From assembly GCA_024138025.1 (NCBI GenBank), contig JAMXBD010000710.1:648123-712122 (forward strand): DNA of 64,000 nt. Direction: 5' to 3'. The position numbers and the translations under genes were made by a program. A model generated the notes under the pieces. The model did no database searches. It had not been told where the DNA came from and worked only from the letters and a program-made list of their open reading frames with translations. This document shows, one piece after another, positions 1-9,775 of the stretch (position 1 is its first letter; the number at the start of each line of letters is the position of its first letter). The DNA comes from Combretum micranthum. Taxonomy: Eukaryota > Streptophyta > Magnoliopsida > Myrtales > Combretaceae.

Positions 1-2022
1 GTAATAGCAATATCTTGTTTAATCTACTCTTCTTTTACACTTTGATTGTCATAGATTTCGCTGATATGTATGTGTTGTTTGAAATATTTGAGATTTTTTG
101 ATTCTTACCGGCTTCAACTCTACGATCTTGTTTATCATATTTTCAAGTGTATTCTGTATTGGTCATGGTCGTCATATTTACCCTTATCAAGGCACTATTG
201 TTCTTATGACATTTTCTCCTCTTAATGTCTGTTTCATCCATTTTTCTTTATGGCGTTTTGCTACATAGAATGTGTGTTATGTTTCGACCATTGAATCTCG
301 CCGCTATTCCATCTTTGGTCCACTTGAGAATGCTATAAAATGAACTTAGTTAATAATTTTAAGTTCAATAAGGCTTAATGAATCTTAATAAGTTAAAATG
401 AATTAGTTAATGGATCTAAGCTCAACTAGACTTAATAATAAGCTAAAATGAATTGGATTGATTAAGTATAAACAACTTAGTTAAGACTAAATTGATATAG
501 ACTTAACTTAGAATTAGCTTAGATAATATAAATATTACATGTTAGGATAAATCAATAAACAATATAAGGAGTATGATGTTTCTAAAACATGATAGATCAA
601 AACTAGGTTAATTAAAATGATTTGACAGATAACGGAGAAATATTTGTATCATAGCGGGGCGATCTTCATAGCCATGGCAGGGTTCTTACTTCATGTCTGA
701 TCAAATAAAAACATGAAATGAATGTTTAATATGAAATTTGATGTAAGTTAATAAATAATTGAATTTTTTATATAATTTTAATCTTTGAATATATATTTGA
801 GCCTGGCTTCCACTTCTTTTGGATTGTCTTCTAACCTCTGCTAGATTTTAGATAAGGTATACAATGACATATTTGTTGCATGCAATGATAGGTGTATTAG
901 AATGAATTAAAACTGAAACTCGACCTAATAATTGAGTGTTGCATGTGCTTGTTTTGTTTAATCCGGTTCGAAGAGTGACAATCTTATCTAGAGTTGGGCA
1001 CGATAGTTAAGTGCTTAGGCCACCATTTACCATGATGCAATGGTATGCCATAATGCAATGGCAATTCATAAGTGGCTCAGCGAGTAGCTGATAGGGTAAA
1101 CGGTATCTAAATTACATCTACTTAGGCTTGGATGGATGTAATATGGTATGACTTATTTTTATAGGACCGAATGAGCTGTATTATATTATGGATTGAGATA
1201 AGTAGAGATGCGTAACGGCTGTAAACTCTAGATGAAGCTATTTTCTCTTTTTCGGTTAGATATAGGAGATATAGATATTCGAGTTGCCTATAGCAACCCC
1301 CTAAGCAGCTACTATTACGTAGGATCCCTAGATTCTCAAAGGCTTGATTTGGAGTGTGAGTGCTCCAATATTAATTTGTTTCACTTTAAATTAAAGATAT
1401 AAAGTATTGAATAATGCATTGCATTAGATTAAGCTCGTATATCATCTTATGTGTGCTTGTATTGTTGTCGTACTAGGCTTCAGCTCATTATTGTTTTCTT
1501 TCTAGGTTTTGATGGTGGTATCAATGATGATGTTTGGTTTGGTGTATGGGACGACTAAGGGAGAGTTTGCTGAAGAACAAGACGAGTTGGGATCATTGGA
1601 TTTTATTTTATTTTTTTTAATTTGTTTAAAGAATTGGATGTATTCTTTAAAGTCTGTATTCTTTTAAGGGTTTGGTGGAGCCCATACTTTGTAATAGCCT
1701 TTTAATTTTTTTTTTTACCATTACGAAAGGTATATGACATATTTGATGATATAGTTTTGTTTCTGAAAGCTGATCTACACTTGGGAGTAGAATATAAAAT
1801 ATTTCTACAAGTGTATTTCTTCGCTGCTAAATTCTATTATCTTTAAAGTATAATTAAACAATTTTAAAATATAAAACCGGCTAGTAAATGTTCATGATAA
1901 ACTAATCTCTTAAGGAAGTCTATTCAATATAAACATCTTCTTTTAGGAAAGCCTATACATGTAATACATAAGGTATTATACGTTGCGATTGTACACGCCT
2001 TGATTCAATTTGGGGCGTTACA
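1..2022 (+). mobile_element. 3' part of a gypsy-type (Tekay-like) LTR, left end outside the window or not found
   Basis: The stretch ends in GGGGCGTTACA at 2022, the mirror image of the TGTAACGCC end seen on the 1.9-kb-family solo LTRs at 9704 and 44766. About 500 bases before the end there is an intron-like TTTCTAGG followed by a GATGATG-rich segment, a layout also seen in the solo LTRs when read in reverse. No primer-binding site follows position 2022, so this is a solo LTR or the 3' LTR of a plus-strand element. No left boundary or target duplication was identified. No protein gene was seen inside. The assignment is inferred from end structure and general resemblance, not from an alignment. 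Confidence 0.45.
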
Positions 2023-2489
2023 CAACCCTTGTCATAGGGGATACAAATTTGTTCATAGCATCTAGATGATTTTATATATATTAATGTTTTCACATGCTTG
2101 ATTCAACCATAGCATGTGTATGTTAATTAAAGGGATAATTACAAAAACATGACCTGTGTTTTGAGCAATTTGCAAGTACATGATCTGGATTATCTTTTTT
2201 GAAAATTAGGTAATCTGAATTTATAAAAAAGTATCAAAGTTATTAATTACTATTAGAGGGAATGTGGTAGGGTCTTATTGGTCTAAAAAATATTAATGTA
2301 ATGAAAAATAATAGAAAATAAATAAAATATTTAAAATTATTTTTTTTTGAAATTAGAAATCCGAAAAAATGTAAAATTAATTTTTATGATCAATAAAATA
2401 TTGACTCATTTCATTCTAAAATTATTAAATAATATTAACACTTTTGAATGAAACTCGGGTAACCTAATTATCAAAAAAGATAACATAGA

Positions 2490-2733
2490 TGTGAAGATAT
2501 TGAATTATGTAAAACAATCAAGAAATTGAATCATGATTAAAGTTGAGAGCGTTTGACAAGAGAAGAATTCTGTTATTCAAGAATATTCAAAAATATACAA
2601 CAAAACAGAATTTAAACTAAAAGATACAGAAGACGGAAAACAGAATACAGCTAAGATAACAAACTAAACCAATCAACAAAAGCCATGTGGATAAAGAAAA
2701 TAATTTCAGACGTGGAAAATAAATAATTTCACA
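2490..2733 (-). repeat. 3' LTR of the copia element
   Basis: This 244-bp direct repeat begins TGTGAAG and ends TTTCACA. It matches 7184-7428 except for one missing T, one A/G and one T/C difference. It lies next to the polypurine tract, which makes it the 3' LTR of a minus-strand element. Confidence 0.96.
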
Positions 2734-2742
2734 TCCCCCCCT
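2734..2742 (-). other. Polypurine tract of the copia element
   Basis: On the minus strand GAGGGGGGA directly precedes the LTR start TGTGAAAT. It is the expected plus-strand priming site and fixes element orientation. Confidence 0.88.
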
Positions 2743-4147
2743 CAAGTTGGAGCTGGTAAAAGACCCAACTTGTTTTTGAAAGAAATAAGCTGAGCAGCAG
2801 AAGGAACTTTAGTGAACAAATCAGCAACTTGCTCATTAGAACAGATGTGTATTGGCTTCAAGAAACCAGACGAAATGTAATGACAAATGAAATGAACATC
2901 AATGTCAATATGCTTTGTACGCCCATGTAAGCATGGATTGCGAGCAATAAGGAGCAGTATTGTCACAATAAAGAGGAATAGGATGATCAACAAACAAACG
3001 AAGATCACGCAAAACATAAGTAGTCCATAAAAGTTCCTTAGCAGCAGCCGCCATACTACGATACTCCGCTTCAGTAGTAGAAGTGCTAACAGTAGTTTGT
3101 TTCTTGGACTTCCAAGAAACTAAACTAGAACCAAGCATGAGACAATAACCACTCAAGGATTTTCATCAAAATAGAAGAAGCCCAGTCAGCATCAGAGAAC
3201 ACCCGAAGTTGCAAAGAATTTGCAGCAGGATAAAATAAACCCAGATCTATAGAGCCTTTGAGATAGCAACAGATGTAAAGCAGCATGGAAGTGAAGTCAC
3301 AAGGACGATGAACAAACTGACTCAATTTGTTCACAGCAAAGGCTATGTCTGGAGTAAGAGTCAAATACAGCAAACGACCAACAAGGCGACGATACAACGA
3401 AGGATCAGAAAGCACTGAACCAGAATCTTTAGTAAATGAAACTCCTGATGGTAAAGGCAGATCAAACGGCTTACAAGCAGTAAGACCAGTGTCAGACAAA
3501 ACATCATAAATGAACTTCCGTTGGTTAAGCATAATGCCTTCATCAGACCGAAAAATTTCCAGTCCTAAGAAAGCTTCACCCAAATCTTTGATGGTAAAAG
3601 CGTTATTCAAAGATTGTTTCAAAGAAATAATCTCATGCAGATTATTACCAGTAATCAACATGTCATCCACATAAAGAAGTACTACCAGAAAAATATCATG
3701 TTGATGTAAAGTAAACAAGGAATAATCATTAGTGGACTGTGTAAAACCGTGAGCAATCAGAAATTTTGATATTTCTATGTTCCACTGACGTGAGGCCTGT
3801 TTCAAACCATAAAGAGACCTTTTAAGCCGACAAACTTGACCATCAGAAGCTTTAGTATAACCAGGAGGAGGCAGCATATAAATCTCCTCATCAAGAAAAC
3901 CATGTAAGAAGGCATTGTTAATATCAATTTGATGAATAGGCCATGCATAAGCTGCTACAACAGCAAGAAGAATCCGAACAGTAGCTAACTTGGCTACTGG
4001 TGAGAAAGTTTCATGATAATCAAGACCCTCAACTTGAGCATACCCCTTTGCCACTAATCTAGCCTTGTAACGCTCCACAGTACCATCAGGCTTGTATTTG
4101 ATTTTATATACCCATTTAGAACCAATAGCTTTCTTACCATGTGGCAA
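2742..4147 (-). pseudogene. copia reverse transcriptase and RNase H, frameshifted
   Basis: The 4147-3125 frame (340 codons) encodes the copia reverse transcriptase: KWVYKIK and RYKARLVAKG near the start, a FLHG motif near residue 81, SLYGLKQ near residue 111 and the catalytic YVDD at residues 159-162 (about 3662-3673). The frame breaks just after SDADWAS. RNase H continues in another frame (3156-2905) with SWKSKKQ, STTEAEY and LYCDN, and breaks again. The C-terminal piece (TKHIDID, QVADLFTK) runs 3017-2742 and stops at the polypurine tract. At least two frameshifts therefore separate RT from the end of pol. The RT core looks catalytically complete, but the polyprotein cannot be made in one piece. 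Confidence 0.93.
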
Positions 4148-4401
4148 TTAGGTCAATTCCCAAGTATCATTCATTTCTAAAGCTTCAAGTTCTTTACGCA
4201 TAGCATCAACCCATGCTTGATGTTTAGATGCTTGAGAATAACAAAATGGTTCTTGTGTTGTAAAAACGTTAGCAAGAGAAGCAATGAAATTAGAAGAACA
4301 GTGTTTAAAAGAGGTAGAAGAAAACAGAGGATAAGTTGGATGTGTATGCGAAACAGGTAAAACAGAAGAACTAGAGCAAGAAACATGATGTACAAAATCA
4401 T

Positions 4402-5644
4402 TCAGCCATTGAGGAGTCTTTCGTTCTCTAGTAGAACGACGAGGAACAATAGATTGGGAAGGATTGATAACACCAGGACAGTTATCATTATCAACATGAG
4501 ATATAGGAATCGAAGTAACAAGGAATGTGTATCAGAATAAGCAGAATCTGGAGAAGAAACAGCAGGAATAGAAAATCTATGAGTATCAAGGGAAGATTCT
4601 AAAGAAAGAGGAGTAAAACTAGACTTCAACAAAGTGGAATGTGTATCAGAATTGTGTTTAAAAGGAAAATGATTTTCGCAAAAAACAACATCTCGGCTAA
4701 CCAAAATTTTTTTAGAATTCATGTCATAAACTTTATATCCCTTTTGTCCTGGCATATAACCAAGAAAAATACATTTCAATCCTCTTGAATCAAATTTATC
4801 AAGTGTAGACTTGATTGCAGCAACGAAACACAAACAACCATGATCCTTAATTGATCATAAGAGGTTTTGATTGTATAAAACTTCATGTGGAGTCCTCCAA
4901 CTTAATTTTTCCACTGGCATCAAATTGATAAGATATGTTGCTGTTAAAATGCACTCACCCCAAAAATCTTTAGGCAAATTAGCATGAATTCTTAAGGCCC
5001 TTGCAGTATCAAGCAAGTGTCTATGTTTACGTTCCACCTTTCCATTTTGTTGAGGAGTGTACACTATTGATCGTTGATGAACAATCCCAAGCTCATGAAA
5101 CAAATTCTGACAAGTATATGACATGAACTCACCACCATTATCAGATCGATGATCTTTGGTTTAGCCAAAAATTGATTTGCAATCATTTTGAGAAAAGTAT
5201 TTAGACAAACATAAATTGAGACTTATTATGAAGTAAATAAGTCCAAGTACAACAAGTATGATCATCGACAATTGTAAGAAAGTATCTAGCACCTGATATG
5301 GAAGGAATAGAAAATGGTCCCCAAACATCAATGTGTAATAAATCGAAAGGATTAACAGCATAACTAGTGCTTCGAGTAAAAGGTAATCGATGAAACTTTG
5401 ATTCATAACAGACTTCACAAAGAAAATTTGTAGTATCAAGACTCTTACAAACATCCAAATGTTTTAACTTGGACAAAGAAGTATGACCAAGTCTAGCACA
5501 ACAAATGAAGCAACTGAGATTGATTATGACTAGTATGAACAGAAGGTACAATGTTAAAAACAGGTTCCTTAAGAGAACTAAAACTCCCAATGGCTTCTGA
5601 TTTGAGCACATATAACCCATTGTAAACTCTAGCTTTGGCAACAT
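4402..5644 (-). pseudogene. copia pre-integrase and integrase region, broken
   Basis: The region contains the GAG pre-integrase zinc module (RLGHTSLSKL, then CEVCYESK) and the integrase core. The first catalytic Asp is in LLHIDVWGP, the second in SDNGGEF just before 5124, and the Glu in QQNGKVERKH, so the D,D,E triad is present. The C-terminal part has GYMPGQKGYKVYD. Frames change around 5520, 5150-5200 and 4840-4860, including an in-frame stop between 4834 and 4857. The downstream linker before RT (4401-4177) is in yet another register. An intact homologue would insert element cDNA into chromosomes; this copy cannot make the full protein. Confidence 0.9.
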
Positions 5645-6002
5645 GATTTTTATTTACTTGGTCCTGGAAAACAAAAGAGGTAGAGTCAACATAAGCACTT
5701 AAATTTTTATCTAAAAGCACCTTATGTACTGATAAGAGATTATGTTGAAAATCAGGTACATAAAGGACATGGTGAAGCTGCAGAGAAGAATTCAAAGACA
5801 CAGATCCAGCCATTTGTACAGTTTTGATATTTCCATCTGGTAATTGAATGCTAATTGGATGGGGTAAAGTGTATGTGTTGGTAAGAAGGTTTTGAAAGGG
5901 AGTCATATGGTCGGTTGCACCCGTGTCTACAATCCAAAAACACAATTTGTTATTCATAGCATTAAGACAACAAGAATTATGTGAGCTACCTGCGTAATGC
6001 AC
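5493..6002 (-). pseudogene. copia aspartic protease region
   Basis: The frame 6002-5493 holds the retroviral-type protease active site WIVDTGATDHM (DTGA at about 5916-5927), followed by PDFQHNLLSVHKV, as usual for copia proteases. The active-site Asp is intact. The frame is separated from gag by two frame changes near 5995 and 6090, and from the pre-integrase domain by another near 5520. In a working element this protease would cleave the Gag-Pol polyprotein inside virus-like particles. Confidence 0.88.
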
Positions 6003-6051
6003 TGCTGCTTGAAGTGATCAGAATCAGAAATTTGTTTTTGTTCAATTCGTT

Positions 6052-7107
6052 TCAAAACCTCATGATAAATGGAATCAACCATGTGAGAATGTGTTTGTCT
6101 CTATCATTTTCCGTGTCAACTGCAACATCAAAGGGTGTAGCAGGAGTATTATGTGCAACCTGTTCTGCACAATAATTCACAGTGGATCGCTGTTTCATTG
6201 GAGTAAAACGCTTGCCCTTGTACCAATCTGGATAACCAACTAACTTGAAACAATTCTCAATTAAACGTCCTTTCCCTTTACAATGCCTACAAAACAATCT
6301 ACTCTGAGATTTTGTATCCTTTTTATCAAAATTTCCTTTAACATCTCCAGTTCGATTGGACATAAATGCAGATACATCAGTATCACCAACTACAACAGTT
6401 AATTGTTTATGTTTCTCCACTTGTTGCACTAGATAATATGCCTTATTGACTGTAGGTAATGGATCCATTGCAAGAATCTGATTTCGTACTGACTCAAATC
6501 CTTCATTTAATCCCATTAGAAACTGAATAAGTCTAGTTTCCATTTCAAAATCATGTATTCTTTCTTTTAATCGACAAGTACAAATCTAAATTCTACCACA
6601 ATCACAAGAAGGATAAGCATGTAAAATTTGCAATTCATCCCATACACGTTTCAGTCTATTGTAATAAGCACCTACAGGCTGATTCATCTGTTTGATGTTA
6701 CTCAATTCATTTTGCAATTGAAACACTAATGGTGCATTACTTTGACCATATTGTTCAGCAACTTCGTTCCACAAATCAAAAGCAGATTAAGTGTACAAAT
6801 AGTTTTGAGAAAACTCACTGAGCATGGAGTTCAAGATCCAACAACGAACCATATAATCACAGCGAATCCAACGAACCAGATCAGGAGACGTAGAATTAGG
6901 TCGTTCAACACTTCCGTCAATGAATCCTATTTTCAGTTTCGCGCCAAGCCCCATTCTAATCGACCGACTCCATGCTAAGTAATTTGAGCCATTAAAGAGT
7001 ATATTGCCAATCACCATACTAGGATTGTCAGATCCAGAAATGTATAAAGGATCTGAATTCATAGATTCAACTTGCACATTCCGATTCACTTCCGAAGTTA
7101 AATCCAT
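6052..7107 (-). pseudogene. copia gag, two in-frame stops and an altered zinc knuckle
   Basis: Three segments in the same frame (7107-6787, 6774-6586, 6543-6052) form a Gag. The N-terminal domain has FNGSNYLAWSRS, the central UBN2-type domain has QPVGAYYNRLKRVWDEL, and the C-terminal zinc knuckle has CRHC at its start. Two in-frame stops interrupt it, near 6787 and 6586. In the knuckle the C-X2-C-X4-H-X4-C pattern has Arg (CGT) where His is expected, one transition away from a His codon. The frame is also lost near 6090, before the protease. Gag would normally form the particle shell and bind element RNA. Confidence 0.9.
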
Positions 7108-7171
7108 TGATCTAACGAAGAAACAGATCTAGAAACAGAACAACACGATGAAAAATAGATCTTACCAGTAC

Positions 7172-7183
7172 AGCTCTGATACC
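7172..7183 (-). other. Primer-binding site (tRNA-iMet type) of the copia element
   Basis: On the minus strand TGGTATCAGAGC lies immediately after the 5' LTR. This is the standard plant retrotransposon match to the 3' end of initiator tRNA-Met. Confidence 0.95.
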
Positions 7184-7428
7184 ATGTGAAGATATTGAAT
7201 TATGTAAAACAATCAAGAAATTGAATCATGATTAAAGTTGAGAGCGTTTGACAGGAGAAGAATTCTGTTATTCAAGAATATTCAAAAATATACAACAAAA
7301 CAGAATTTAAACTAAAAGATACAGAAGACGGAAAACAGAATACAGCTAAGATAACAAACTAAACCAATCAACAAAAGCCACGTGGATAAAGAAAATAATT
7401 TCAGACGTGGAAAATAAATAATTTCACA
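7184..7428 (-). repeat. 5' LTR of the copia element
   Basis: This 245-bp LTR lies next to the primer-binding site and ends in TTTCACA, followed by the ATAGA target duplication. It is nearly identical to 2490-2733. Confidence 0.96.
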
Positions 7429-8241
7429 ATAGATTATATATTTGTAAATTGGTTAAAATATAGGTTATGTTTTTATAATTAACCTTTAATTAAACTTGCT
7501 TGTTCGGTATGATATGAGAAAATGTTCACTAAGCTGATATAATTTATCCCTTTGTAATTCGTTATTTGCGCATGATAGATTGTCGATGGTTTCAGTTGAC
7601 AATGGTCTCAGGTTAGCATATGGCTCATCAAGATGAATGAGATTAGAGTAAATAGCAACCCAGGTATTGTCATAAAGAGAAATTGTTTGTATTTTTTTAT
7701 GAGTTTGTAATAATAAATGAAACAATATAAAATTGTAATAATCTTTTTATGACTTAATTAAGGAGAATAGACAATATTTAATAAAAGGACAAATATATAT
7801 GTATATATCATTCAACTAATGGTAGAAATTAAAAGACACTAAGTAAGATAAGATATATATGTAAATAATAATATATAGTATCTCCAGTGAAGACTCATTA
7901 TAAAAGTAGAAAACCCTTATTATAGGAATATATTAACATATATATAGATATGGATTACTAAAAGAGATGTTATTAAAATAAATACACACACACAGACAAT
8001 AGAAATGAAACAAAGTTGTCAATAAGAAATAAGTTACTATAAAAATGACATGTACCTTTAATAAAAGGAAAGTGCGAATGAAGAAATTTACTATGAGAAA
8101 AAATTGTTATAACAAAATAAATAATAATTGTAACTAAGTCTAGACTAATTAAAAAGATATACACAAGTTACAATAAAAGGAGATTTTTCAGATATATATT
8201 ATTAGAGATGTCAAGAAAAAAAATAAGTGATATGTGTAGAG

Positions 8242-8314
8242 ATATAATTACAGACAAATGTATATATTATAAATAAGACATAATTACAGACAAATGTATA
8301 TATTATAAATAAGA
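8242..8314. repeat. Two-copy tandem repeat, about 36 bp
   Basis: A unit starting ATAATTACAGACAAATG and ending ATAAATAAGAC occurs twice in direct succession with almost no difference. It looks like a recent local slippage or unequal-exchange duplication. Confidence 0.85.
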
Positions 8315-8422
8315 CAAATAAATTATAAGAAAAGATATCAAAGAAAGTAGGAAAATAAAAGTAACCTAAATTATAATGAAGTAATATAAGAAATAGATAT
8401 GTTATGGTCTCTTTTATATCAA

Positions 8423-8430
8423 TATAAATA
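8423..8430 (+). promoter_or_regulatory. Possible TATA box
   Basis: TATAAATA is followed by a pyrimidine-rich CTTCCCCTCTTCC segment and, ~160 bp on, by a purine-rich leader ending in an ATG (8593) directly followed by GTAAAT. That could be a start codon at an exon end. No downstream exon could be confirmed, so this may be chance in AT-rich DNA. Confidence 0.25.
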
Positions 8431-9703
8431 GTCTTCCCCTCTTCCATAATTTTTTTTTTTTCTTTTGTCATTACAATAGGGTTTTGGGGTTTCAAATCTT
8501 GTACATCTCACCTAGGCTACAAGGCCATTAGCTTCTTCCATAATTCATCAATAATAAAAGGACAAAAGACATAAAGAAGAAGCAAAAACAAGATGGTAAA
8601 TTCTATAGTTGTATCATTTCTTTAATGGATCAGTCTGTTGGTTATTTAATCACTTTGATTCATATCTAGCCATGATCACACATGCGAAATACTTAATATA
8701 TTAATTATTATATTTGTTTCTATCGTTAAACGATTAACTAGACGAAATGTTGATGGGATCGTAGAATTTCTTAAATAAAACGATGAATCACAAACCAGTG
8801 AGTGACTTTTGTTTAATTGTTGTTTTGTGTTTGTAGGTTTGGTAACTAAAATTGTTTAATAAATATTTCACGAGTTACAATTTTATCGATTGCATTATTG
8901 TGAAGATTATTTCCAAAAACATTGGAACATATTAATAATATTTGTTTTATAAATTTCTTAGGAATTTTAAATTGCTTGTATTTTTTTTTAATAATTTATG
9001 TAACTAGAACCATTGGTACTTGTATCTATGTCTGTGTTCTAAGATGAAATACTTGTTTCTATCTTTTGAGGTCCAGCAAGTGGTTCATTAAACGTATTGA
9101 CAAGAAACGTGCATATGAGTTTGAAATCAAGGTTTTGGGGTTTACTTGAATCGTATATTTTAGTTTTTTTTGAAATTCTATGGTCTCATTATTAATTTTG
9201 ATAGGATTGGTCCTATCACTATCCAACGGTTCACATCATGCCTAATCATGATCGAATCATTAAAATAGTTAATATTTCAATTACTATATATATTTTAATT
9301 ATTAAATGGTTAATTGGATGGTCTTGGGACCATTGAAGCTCATATGTTGCATTAAATTCATTAAGGCTCGTATGGTTTAGCATATGCATTTGTATAACAA
9401 TTACTTCTAGGCATTGCACAGCTCATCCCATTCATTTATTTATTTATTAATTTTTTCCTAGTGTTCGATGAAAAATGATTTGAAAATTAGGAGAGTATAG
9501 GAAATAAGCTTGAGTGTCCTAAGTGGCAGACTGATGTGACCTTCTCGATTTTGAACATTACACCATTTTTTTGATATATTTATTTTTGTTAAACAAAATA
9601 TAAGACCAAGTTCTTGTATATAAAGTAGATGTAGTTAACTTTTTAGGATACTCAATCATTCCATACAAATTAACTATTACAGATATTATAGTGGTATTAA
9701 AAA

Positions 9704-9775
9704 TGTAACGTTCTAACGTGATAGCATTACAACCCACCACATGTTCTTAATAAAGATGACACGCTAAGGCTATGA
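9704..9775 (-). mobile_element. Solo LTR (1.9-kb family), left fragment
   Basis: These 72 bases start TGTAACG and continue to ACGCTAAGGCTATGA. They align with the first 72 or so bases of the solo LTR at 44766 (TGTAACG...AAGGCTATAA). They are preceded by AAAAA (9699-9703), and the same five bases follow the other end of the LTR at 25154-25158. The Tekay element is inserted here, and the LTR resumes at 23300. Confidence 0.85.

Larger units (their letters stand above)
2490..7428 (-). mobile_element. Full-length Ty1/copia retrotransposon, coding region decayed
   Basis: A 4,939-bp element bounded by two LTRs (2490-2733 and 7184-7428), each starting TG and ending CA on both strands. It is flanked by a perfect 5-bp duplication, ATAGA (2485-2489 and 7429-7433). 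The minus strand carries, in order, a primer site, gag, protease, integrase, reverse transcriptase and RNase H, which is the Ty1/copia order. Short LTRs and a total length under 5 kb would fit the Ale/Retrofit group, but lineage was not tested. The LTRs differ by two substitutions and one base of length, so insertion was recent. The coding region nevertheless carries many stops and frameshifts. Confidence 0.96.
2131..7485. mobile_element. TIR (MITE-like) DNA element, split by the copia insertion
   Basis: Positions 2131-2222 and the inverse of the right end (2444-2489 joined to 7434-7485) form terminal inverted repeats of about 90 bases at roughly three-quarters identity. The ends read AGGGATAATTA and TAATTAACCT. 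The flanks carry the same 8 bases, TTAATTAA, at 2123-2130 and 7486-7493; because this word is palindromic, the exact duplication length is uncertain. Removing the copia element and one copy of its 5-bp duplication leaves an element of about 411 bp with no reading frame. Size, TIR length and an 8-9-bp duplication would suit a non-autonomous Mutator-like or hAT-like element. The superfamily was not determined. Confidence 0.72.
7494..9698. other. AT-rich intergenic stretch without a recognised gene
   Basis: No reading frame with recognisable content was seen. The stretch contains a ~36-bp two-copy tandem repeat near 8242-8314 and a promoter-like segment near 8423. A short segment at 9072-9131 could be read as an exon (SSKWFIKRIDKKR) between AG and GT, but it has no recognised homology and no supporting partner exon. 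Confidence 0.6.

Noticed and set aside
9072..9131. Exon of a host gene
   Set aside because: Bounded by AG and GT but only 20 codons, no recognisable family and no partner exon; kept only as a low-interest observation.
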